From the NCBI GenBank assembly GCA_964628215.1, contig CAZVNF010000202.1:1-6091 (forward strand): DNA of 6,091 nt. Reading direction: 5' to 3'. The notes beneath the pieces were generated by a model. That model was not told the DNA's origin and ran no database searches. It worked only from the letters and a program-made list of their open reading frames with translations. Shown here one piece after another: positions 1 to 5,503 of the stretch. Position numbers and translations under genes: made by a program. This DNA comes from CAIVAT01 sp964628215 (GTDB lineage Bacteria > Bacteroidota > Bacteroidia > Bacteroidales > FEN-979). Each line of letters begins with the position of its first letter. The stretch's first letter is position 1.

Positions 1-262
1 TTAATGCTTAATCGGGTTTATCATCAAAAGGTAATACGGAATACTGAATTATTTTTTTGAGTGAGCCCATTTAATATTTCTGATTTCCTCTGTTTACTGG
101 TATAATTGCGCTTAATCAGTTATTAAAATCAGGTAAAAATAGAAAAACCCGCATTCCCCTGACAATTTATCTGAAATATAAAAGATTGATCGCAATTGCT
201 CCGGGGATTCCGTTATTTAAATTACTTTTACATGACAATACTCAAACTTTAAAAATATTATT

Positions 263-475
263 ATGTTAGCCATGAACTCACTATCCCCGGAACTGGGAAT
301 TTTTTTCGTTATGCTTTTGGTATTTATCGGGCTGTTTTTCATATTGCGCGGTGTTGTCCTTTGGTATTTCAAGATCAATACAATGATTGACCTGCTCGCA
401 AAACAGTTGAACAAACAGGAGCAAATTCTTAAACACCTGAGAGGTGAAGCGGAAGAACCGGGAAAAACACCCTGA
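263..475 (+). CDS. Small single-pass membrane protein of unknown function
   Basis: This 70-residue protein is not one I recognise. A hydrophobic segment at about residues 11-35 (rich in F, V, L, I, ending in VVLWYF) should cross the membrane once. It is followed by a charged, probably helical tail of about 35 residues with Leu/Ile spacing suited to a short amphipathic helix or coiled coil (LLAKQLNKQEQILKHL), and the protein ends in PGKTP. There is no lipobox and no clear signal-peptidase site, so the helix is probably a retained anchor. The start could be ATG 263 or ATG 272; the two differ by three residues and neither has a Shine-Dalgarno sequence, only an A/T-rich leader. It stands alone on the + strand and converges on the S74-protein gene, with an inverted repeat 14 bp past its stop. 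The hydrophobic-then-amphipathic pattern makes a real gene more likely than a chance frame, but no function can be assigned. Confidence 0.7.
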   Translation: MLAMNSLSPELGIFFVMLLVFIGLFFILRGVVLWYFKINTMIDLLAKQLNKQEQILKHLRGEAEEPGKTP

Positions 476-488
476 CTTTTACAGAGCA

Positions 489-547
489 GAGGCTGTCTCA
501 AAAGTCTGCATGGTCTCCTTCACCACAAAGACTTTTGAGACAGCCTC
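489..547. repeat. 19-bp perfect inverted repeat between convergent genes (likely bidirectional terminator, IS-end-like sequence)
   Basis: Arms 489-507 and 529-547 are perfect reverse complements (core AGGCTGTCTCAAAAGTCT plus one outer G-C pair). The 21-nt loop can itself form a 4-bp TGGT/ACCA stem at 511-514 and 522-525. The hairpin begins 13 bp after the stop of the small + strand gene and 16 bp after the stop of the minus-strand S74 gene, so it can serve both transcripts as a terminator. There is no long T-run on either side, so it is not a textbook intrinsic terminator. From memory, GAGGCTGTCTCAAAA-type sequences occur at the ends of some Bacteroidota insertion sequences, so it may be a MITE-like remnant. 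I see no transposase and no convincing target-site duplication. Confidence 0.8.
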
Positions 548-563
548 ATGTTTGTAAGACTTT

Positions 564-2603
564 CTATTTCTTAAGCAATTTTTCAATAACAGCCAACCTT
601 GCATTGAGATCATTAACCTGATTCTGAAGATCCTGGATCGTAGTATTCTGATTTTCAATGATTGTCTGCTGTTCCTTGATACCGGCAGTGAGAATGGGGA
701 TGAGTTCAATATAATCTACTCCCTTATATTGTACCGCATCATGGGTCATGTTTCCTTTGTCATCATACTTTTCAGGGAAGGTCTCATTCTTAACCAGTTC
801 GGGAAATACTTTTTCCATTTCCTGGGCAATAATGCCGATCGGATTTCCTGAAGTAAAACTCATCTGGGGATATGCTTGCTTATTATAGGTGACACTCCCC
901 GGATTTAACTGTTTTATTTTTGCCAGAACGTTTTCAACCGGCTGGGTGTTCTGAATGAACTTTGAGTCGAATAATCCGATAGTCAATGAACCGATAATAT
1001 GCACACCGCCGTTAAAATACCCTGCATAGTGTGTTCCCGGTATCAGCGGATAAGGATACGAAAGCTGCGGGTTCCAGGGAGGGATTTCTCCATACACCGC
1101 ATATCCCCTTGCTGTAGGATTTGCAACATAAGGCGGGATCTGGGCGTTACCATTGTATGCGATCGCTTTTATCCCATAGGCCGTCCAGCCCCCGGTAGGA
1201 CCAATATCATTCACTTCACCCCTGAAAAAACCGCCAACAGCATCCCTTCGGTTTGTTACAACACTTGATATCACTCCGAAACTTTCACCTGATTGTTCTG
1301 TCAAACCTGAAGGCGCTACAATACTGATTTCAATACCCTTTTTTGTCATATTATTATTTGCCGCCGTCAGATTCATGGATATTCCGGTTAAAGGAACAGA
1401 ATTTCCTTCATCATTCATGTTAAGATAGAAGCCATAGAGGTCTCCCTTCCCGTGTACATTCAAATCAATTCCCTTTACTTTGTTAGCTGTACCGGTGCCT
1501 AGTACATCTCCAAGATAACCTGTTGTGTTATTGGTACCCTGGATATAACTTTTAATGCCAGTGGCCGCATAATTGAGTAAACTCCCGTCGCAGGATACAA
1601 ACATGCCAAGTGAATCACTTTTTACAAAGAGTTCGGGATTTGCTGTCGTAGCAGTGGCTCCGATCATAACCGTGCCCGAATTATAGTAAATATCCGAGCC
1701 GGTAATAACCCATGGGCTACCCAGATTTACCGCAACGCCATTCACCCGAAACGATCCGTTGGTATTTATATCACCCACCACATCGAGCTTATAGGCCGGA
1801 GCTGTTGTACCGATACCCAACCTGCCATTTCCTTTCATTCTGAACTTTTCATTCATAAAGCCTAACTGTGATTTATAGCCAAAGGTGATGTCAGCACTGG
1901 CTGCATCTGTAAAGATCTGCATTTCATTTAATTGGACTCCAAATCCATAATGATTGAACCAGGGATATGCCGGAGGGGATAAGGAAATTTTATCCCCGAA
2001 ATCTACACCAAATGACAGCGGATATCCCGGAGCAGTTGTGCCTATACCCACCTGGCCGGTTCCCTTTATTCTGACATTTTCAGTAAAAGCTGTGCTGCTT
2101 CCATACCCGAAGGAAATATCGCTGTTCGATGCATCCGTGAACATTTGCATCTGAAAGTTCTGAATGCCAAATCCATAGTGAGTAGGTCCTGCGCCATGCA
2201 ATGAGATTTTTTCGCCCAGTGCATATCCGAAGTTCAGCGGATATGCCGGACTGGCTTCTCCAATGCCGACGTTCCCGGAGTTGTAATAAATGTTCGAACC
2301 GGCAGAAGTCCATTGACTTGTCGCCGGGCTCCAACCGGGTGAAGTGGGCGTGCCCTTGTTTATGTACAACTGGTTATCATCAATGCAGTATACCATTAAT
2401 CCGTTGGCCGGGTTTAAGATGGCCTCGCGCTGGATGGCAGTCATCCTGGGGATAAGCGCCCCTTTAGTTGTTGACTTAACATCCAGCATGGCTGAATTGT
2501 CGGGCAGCGCACCGTTGTCATTGACGGCGACCTGTGCATATAAAACTGAAGACAATGTGATTATAACAAATAGCAGTGCTATTTTTCTTGTAATTGTTTT
2601 CAT
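564..2603 (-). CDS. Secreted S74 / tail-fibre-domain protein with internal repeats and C-terminal coiled coil
   Basis: This is a 679-residue exported protein. Residues 1-23 form a Sec signal peptide with likely cleavage at LYA|Q and no lipobox Cys. Residues 38-92 carry the N-terminal block common in Bacteroidota surface proteins (MLDVKSTTKGALIPRM, then NPANGLMVY). Residues 112-263 are two repeats of about 75 residues starting VGIG..(S/A)P.YPL, with a partial third at 262-273. Residues 315-540 are Gly/Asn-rich, beta-prone sequence ending in YAGYFNGGVHIIGSL. Residues 543-645 align with the S74 intramolecular chaperone domain of phage tail fibres (QLNPGSVTYNK, then GIIAQEMEKVFPELV, then YIELIPILTAGIKE). 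Residues 643-679 are a coiled-coil tail. In the usual SDxRxK start of S74 the Ser and the second basic residue form the self-cleavage dyad; here it reads FDSKFI, so cleavage is probably lost. There is no T9SS sorting signal. The gene lies 18 nt behind the T9SS protein gene and is probably the last of its operon. A trimeric fibre at the surface is plausible; ligand unknown. Confidence 0.9.
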   Translation of the reverse strand: MKTITRKIALLFVIITLSSVLYAQVAVNDNGALPDNSAMLDVKSTTKGALIPRMTAIQREAILNPANGLMVYCIDDNQLYINKGTPTSPGWSPATSQWTSAGSNIYYNSGNVGIGEASPAYPLNFGYALGEKISLHGAGPTHYGFGIQNFQMQMFTDASNSDISFGYGSSTAFTENVRIKGTGQVGIGTTAPGYPLSFGVDFGDKISLSPPAYPWFNHYGFGVQLNEMQIFTDAASADITFGYKSQLGFMNEKFRMKGNGRLGIGTTAPAYKLDVVGDINTNGSFRVNGVAVNLGSPWVITGSDIYYNSGTVMIGATATTANPELFVKSDSLGMFVSCDGSLLNYAATGIKSYIQGTNNTTGYLGDVLGTGTANKVKGIDLNVHGKGDLYGFYLNMNDEGNSVPLTGISMNLTAANNNMTKKGIEISIVAPSGLTEQSGESFGVISSVVTNRRDAVGGFFRGEVNDIGPTGGWTAYGIKAIAYNGNAQIPPYVANPTARGYAVYGEIPPWNPQLSYPYPLIPGTHYAGYFNGGVHIIGSLTIGLFDSKFIQNTQPVENVLAKIKQLNPGSVTYNKQAYPQMSFTSGNPIGIIAQEMEKVFPELVKNETFPEKYDDKGNMTHDAVQYKGVDYIELIPILTAGIKEQQTIIENQNTTIQDLQNQVNDLNARLAVIEKLLKK
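1815..2270 (-). repeat. Two in-gene tandem repeats of about 75 codons
   Basis: Within the S74 protein, residues 112-184 and 185-261 share the same order of motifs: VGIG(E/T).(S/A)P.YPL.FG, then (E/D)KISL, then HYGFG(I/V)Q, then MQ(M/I)FTDA, then (S/A)DI(S/T)FGY, then R(I/M)KG.G. A third start, LGIGTTAPAYKLDV, follows at 262-275 and then diverges. The second copy has a short insertion around residues 209-217. The units look like successive beta-rich shaft or head segments, as in trimeric fibres, made by duplication with later divergence. Confidence 0.85.
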
Positions 2604-2621
2604 GGTTTTTGTTTTTTATGG

Positions 2622-4061
2622 TTAGTACTTTATAATTTTCACAATTTCTGACTGACTTTCCGATCTTGCATGGATCATATAGAACCCGACAGGCATCCCG
2701 GCAAGTGAAAACTGATGTTTCAGTTCTCCCGAGATCGACTTTGATGCGATGTGCTGGCCGTGCATGCTGAAAATATCAATGTCAACCTTTGAGGTCAAAC
2801 CGGCATTCCTGCATTCAACGGTGAACATATCCGCCGTAGGATTGGGGTATATTTTAACTATAAATGACTTTTCTGATTCCGGAACTGCCATGGTTATTTC
2901 CGGTGAAACGGGATTTGTGACCAGCGGATTAAACATTGAACTGCAATAAGTTTCATCAAGGGTTATATATCCGTGCAGGTATCCTCCGGGATAGACTCTG
3001 ACTCCCGGCAGCATTGAAATTTTCACACCCGCTATAAGGGTTACACTGCCGCCATTTGAAACAGTGAAGGTGTTGCCACTTCCAGCCAAAGTCAATACCT
3101 GGGTAGCATCATAACATGTGGTTACACCACTTCCAACGCCAATGTTGGCCAGTACCTGGTTCACCGGCGGAGTTGTGCTTTTCAAACCCGTGAATGATCC
3201 GAAACCAGTCACGCCATTTGCCGAAAGCTGGTGCAATGTGGTGTTTGCAAGGGAATAGGTGGTCCATGGCAGCGGATTCACTCGAGTGCAAGACATGGAA
3301 GCCTCATTCCCTGAAACATCATCGGCTGTATACTGAAGCAAAACATTGCAGTTGAATGCTGAAATCCCTGACTTGCTTATATTCCAATACCTTTTAAGAA
3401 GGTTACCGCTGATATTCGGATCGGGGTAGTAGGAATTTACCAGGTTTACGCCAGCATAATTTCCTGCAGGGAACGATCCGTAATTAAATATCAGGGTGAC
3501 CGGGGAATACTCATGCGTTCCGTCCCGATCTCCTACCGGGAACATAAAACTTCCCGGGCCGGAAAATTCCTTTCTCAATTCACCTGAACCGGTGGCTATG
3601 AACATTCTTTTGTAGTTAATGCTACCTTCTACCGTGGCTAAAGGGCCCAGGAGCAAATTATTTGATCCCAGGGTTGCACTGCCGTCAGTGAATGTGAATT
3701 CACCGTTGATACGGGTAGTGCCGCCAATGGTCAGCCCTTCATAATTGTTCAGGTTCAGGTTTTGCACGATATTCTGACCCAGGATTTTCTGGTGTGCATC
3801 CCCTGCAAATTCAATTGTGCCCATTCCGATATCATGCTGCATGGTGTTTTGGTTCACAAGGTGCTTTTTAAGGAAAACAATGCCATTTATCGTCAGGTTG
3901 GCGCCATCGTTGACGTACATGTCCTGTAACGTTGTAAGTGTTGTACCCGTTGCGACAATCACATAGCTTCCGCTCGTAATGGTGGTTTGAGCACGTACGT
4001 GTATGGTTGCCATTCCAAGCAGGAAGGCAAGCCAGATGCAATAAAGAAATTTTGTCTTCAT
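2622..4061 (-). CDS. Secreted protein with T9SS type A C-terminal sorting domain
   Basis: This 479-residue protein has a Sec signal peptide (residues 1-24, cleavage near VRA|Q). About residues 28-150 are short beta-strand repeats with regular Gly/Asn turns (NDGANLTINGIVFL, then GTIEFAGDAHQKILG, then GLTIGGTTRINGEFTF), suggesting a beta-solenoid. Residues 150-300 resemble the middle region of many T9SS-exported proteins (FMFPVGDRDGTHEYSPVTL, then RYWNIS). Residues 312-373 are a beta module bounded by Cys316 and Cys373, a possible disulfide, with the pattern G.SVTLIAGVKISMLPGVRVYPGGYL. Residues 402-479 are the type A sorting domain: VKIYPNP, then IDIFSMHGQ, then PVGFYMIHA, ending in EIVKIIKY. 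Such domains direct export through the type IX secretion system and attachment or release at the cell surface. An AAAGGAACC leader precedes the ATG. It lies 30 nt after the receiver gene and 18 nt before the S74 gene, consistent with one operon. No catalytic motif is visible; a structural or adhesive role is likely. Confidence 0.92.
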   Translation of the reverse strand: MKTKFLYCIWLAFLLGMATIHVRAQTTITSGSYVIVATGTTLTTLQDMYVNDGANLTINGIVFLKKHLVNQNTMQHDIGMGTIEFAGDAHQKILGQNIVQNLNLNNYEGLTIGGTTRINGEFTFTDGSATLGSNNLLLGPLATVEGSINYKRMFIATGSGELRKEFSGPGSFMFPVGDRDGTHEYSPVTLIFNYGSFPAGNYAGVNLVNSYYPDPNISGNLLKRYWNISKSGISAFNCNVLLQYTADDVSGNEASMSCTRVNPLPWTTYSLANTTLHQLSANGVTGFGSFTGLKSTTPPVNQVLANIGVGSGVTTCYDATQVLTLAGSGNTFTVSNGGSVTLIAGVKISMLPGVRVYPGGYLHGYITLDETYCSSMFNPLVTNPVSPEITMAVPESEKSFIVKIYPNPTADMFTVECRNAGLTSKVDIDIFSMHGQHIASKSISGELKHQFSLAGMPVGFYMIHARSESQSEIVKIIKY

Positions 4062-4091
4062 GGTTCCTTTCTTTTAATGATTGGTTTAACT

Positions 4092-4472
4092 TCAGTGATT
4101 TGGTTGTATGCGCAATTGCTGGTCATATCTTCTCATGGCACTTTTTAAAGCATCCAGGGAAACCGGTTTAACAAGGAATTCGACCAGGTTGCTGATGTTT
4201 CCGCAACCAGCATAGGTCAGATACGATGTTGTGATAATTACCCCGAAATCCGTTTTCTCAATTCCGGCGAGGATATCAAATCCCTTTCCGTCGGGCAATT
4301 CAATGTCGAGGAACAACAGGTCTATTTTATTGCTTCCGAGCAACTCCAATGATTCCTTTACGGTTTGGGCCATACCGACAATGTTAACCTCGGGAAAGTG
4401 ATCTTCAAGCAGGTCTTGAAGCATGGCCATGCTCAGGAGATCATCTTCGATTATCATCACGTTGATTGGCAT
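4092..4472 (-). CDS. Stand-alone response regulator receiver domain (no output domain)
   Basis: This is a 126-residue CheY-like receiver. The acidic pocket is Asp10 and Asp11, the phospho-acceptor is Asp56 in LLFLDIELPDG, the switch hydroxyl is in the TTS at 81-83, and the conserved lysine is Lys102 in VKP. All active-site residues are present, so it should be phosphorylatable. It stops about ten residues after the last helix, and only 30 nt separate it from the next gene, so no room exists for a lost DNA-binding domain. Without gaps it matches the receiver of the upstream LytTR regulator at about 56 of 116 positions by my hand count. The alpha4/beta5 stretch is unusual: KYAIDAI...ALDYL in the paralogue becomes TYAGCGNISNLVEFL. 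The ATG at 4472 is supported by an in-frame TAA three codons upstream. It is first in the putative operon with the two secreted proteins. A phosphate sink, a competitor or a protein-binding switch is possible. Confidence 0.92.
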   Translation of the reverse strand: MPINVMIIEDDLLSMAMLQDLLEDHFPEVNIVGMAQTVKESLELLGSNKIDLLFLDIELPDGKGFDILAGIEKTDFGVIITTSYLTYAGCGNISNLVEFLVKPVSLDALKSAMRRYDQQLRIQPNH

Positions 4473-4538
4473 GGCCGGTGGTTAAACCCTCCCCTCTCAT
4501 TTTAAAGCGGGTGCCCGGGGTTGGGGTCATTGATCATA

Positions 4539-4568
4539 CAAACCTATAACAGGAACAGAGTCAGCCAA
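4539..4568 (-). promoter_or_regulatory. Bacteroidota-type promoter for the receiver / T9SS / S74 operon
   Basis: Read on the minus strand, TTG at 4568-4566 is followed by a 19-nt spacer and TAGGTTTG at 4546-4539. This matches the Bacteroidota housekeeping promoter form TTTG-N19-TAnnTTTG, with a C in place of the first T of the -33 box. Transcription would start near 4534, leaving a leader of about 60 nt before the ATG at 4472. It lies in the 167-bp gap after the LytTR regulator gene, so the downstream operon can be expressed separately from that regulator. Confidence 0.65.
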
Positions 4569-4576
4569 GGCACAAC

Positions 4577-4610
4577 CTTCTGATTTGCAGGAATGGGCTT
4601 CTGATTTGCA
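4577..4610 (-). promoter_or_regulatory. Perfect 13-bp direct repeat, 21-bp period: candidate LytTR operator
   Basis: TGCAAATCAGAAG occurs twice on the minus strand, at 4610-4598 and 4589-4577, separated by 8 bp. The repeats therefore lie on the same face of the helix, two turns apart. The near copy ends 8 bp upstream of the -33 box, so the pair is centred near -60. LytTR proteins such as AgrA, ComE and AlgR bind paired direct half-sites spaced about two turns apart, typically upstream of the -35 region. A LytTR regulator is encoded next door. Binding by that protein is an inference. Confidence 0.55.
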
Positions 4611-4639
4611 ACTTTTCGGGAGTGGAATACAGGTGGTTA

Positions 4640-5383
4640 TTAAAACCCCACCAGCCGCAAAAATTCATCCTTACGGCTGCGGGACACCGGAACGGAGGAA
4701 TTGTTGATCATTACCACATGACCTCCCTCCCCGCGAACATATAGCGAAACCGCATCGAGGTTTATGATATGGGAGTTGTGGATCCTGAAAAAATTCCTGG
4801 AGATTAACCGGTCTTCGAATTCGCACAGAGGCCTCGAGACCATTATTTTTTTTCCGGTTTGTAAATAAAATAATGTATAGACCCCATCCGCCTCTGCATG
4901 AACAATCTCGTCGGTCTTTACAAATACAATCCCGTCTGAAGTAGGCAATGGGAGTCTGTGAAACAGGGAATGTACCTTGTCCGAATGGTGGTTCCCGGCA
5001 TGATTGAATTCTTGTTTTTGAAAAAAGCGCTCCATCGCATTTGAAAGATTTTTTAAACTGATGGGCTTGATAAGATAATCAAGTGCGCTGCAGTGGATGG
5101 CATCGATGGCATATTTTGAAAAGGAAGTGGTAACTATAACTCCAAAATTCACCACCGGAAGACTGGCTAACAGATTAAAACCATTGCCATCGGGTAATTC
5201 AATATCCAAAAAGAGCAGGTCAAATTCCAGACATTTGAGCAGAGGCTTTGCCTCGGAAATGGAAGTACCAACCCCGGCAATGCGAACAGATGGAAAATGA
5301 TCATTCAGCAGGTCCGATAGCATGGCGCTGTTGAGCGGATCATCCTCAACGATAAGTGCCAGAATTTCATGGTTGGCTTCCAC
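4640..5383 (-). CDS. LytTR-family response regulator transcription factor
   Basis: This 247-residue regulator has a receiver at residues 7-123, with Asp14/Asp15, phospho-acceptor Asp60 (LLFLDIELPDG), the TTS switch at 85-87 and Lys106 (IKP). A short linker leads to a LytTR DNA-binding domain at about 143-246, with the family landmarks GIVFVKTDEIVHAEADGVYT, then FFRIHNSHIINL, then the C-terminal VPVSRSRKDEFL. Phosphorylation should promote DNA binding as a dimer to paired direct repeats. The start is GTG at 5383: an in-frame TAG lies three codons upstream and the next in-frame Met is residue 21, inside helix 1, which would destroy the acidic pocket. The leader is AT-rich without a Shine-Dalgarno sequence. 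It is divergent from the TPR protein gene, its likely sensor partner, and 167 bp upstream of a paralogous receiver gene whose control region holds a candidate operator for it. Confidence 0.95.
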   Translation of the reverse strand: MEANHEILALIVEDDPLNSAMLSDLLNDHFPSVRIAGVGTSISEAKPLLKCLEFDLLFLDIELPDGNGFNLLASLPVVNFGVIVTTSFSKYAIDAIHCSALDYLIKPISLKNLSNAMERFFQKQEFNHAGNHHSDKVHSLFHRLPLPTSDGIVFVKTDEIVHAEADGVYTLFYLQTGKKIMVSRPLCEFEDRLISRNFFRIHNSHIINLDAVSLYVRGEGGHVVMINNSSVPVSRSRKDEFLRLVGF

Positions 5384-5429
5384 TATGTTCTATTTATGAT
5401 GTAAATATAAGTGAAAAATATTAAATCAG

Positions 5430-5460
5430 TTTGAATTACATAGACATTACATTATATTTG
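5430..5460 (+). promoter_or_regulatory. Bacteroidota-type promoter for the TPR protein gene
   Basis: TTTG at 5430-5433, a 19-nt spacer and TATATTTG at 5453-5460 match the Bacteroidota promoter form TTTG-N19-TAnnTTTG exactly. The start site would be near 5465-5468, giving a leader of about 37 nt before ATG 5504. It lies in the 120-bp divergent gap shared with the LytTR regulator. No equally good minus-strand promoter for that regulator was found there. Confidence 0.75.
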
Positions 5461-5503
5461 TTAAATAGTTCACGGACGGCTGATCATATGTAAAATATAC
5501 AAT

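Noticed and set aside
1..60. Short minus-strand frame ending at TAA 1-3, possibly the tail of a gene outside the window
   Set aside because: An in-frame stop lies about 15 codons upstream, so it cannot be the end of a longer gene, and it shows no recognisable motif.
217..501. 94-codon minus-strand frame over the small membrane protein gene
   Set aside because: Its sequence is low in plausible domain structure, it runs into the inverted repeat, and it is antisense to the frame with a convincing membrane helix.
564..2603. Phage tail-fibre gene and hence a prophage
   Set aside because: The S74 domain is also common in non-phage Bacteroidota surface proteins; here the protein has a Sec signal peptide and the neighbours are T9SS and signalling genes with no phage genes.
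2344..2625. 93-codon + strand frame with hydrophobic stretches
   Set aside because: It is antisense to the signal peptide and N-terminal motif of the S74 protein; the hydrophobic runs mirror that coding sequence.
4498..4500. Upstream ATG in the leader of the receiver gene, opening a 19-codon frame that overlaps the true start
   Set aside because: It is out of frame with the receiver, its peptide has no recognisable attenuation feature such as repeated regulatory codons, and chance is sufficient.
4501..4530. G-rich stretch as a possible G-quadruplex
   Set aside because: Only three runs of three or more G are present close together on one strand, which is not enough for a standard intramolecular quadruplex.
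4531..5486. TGATCAT near both predicted transcription starts (4531 and 5481) as a shared regulatory site
   Set aside because: The palindrome is only 6 bp and its orientation and distance from the two promoters are not consistent; likely chance.
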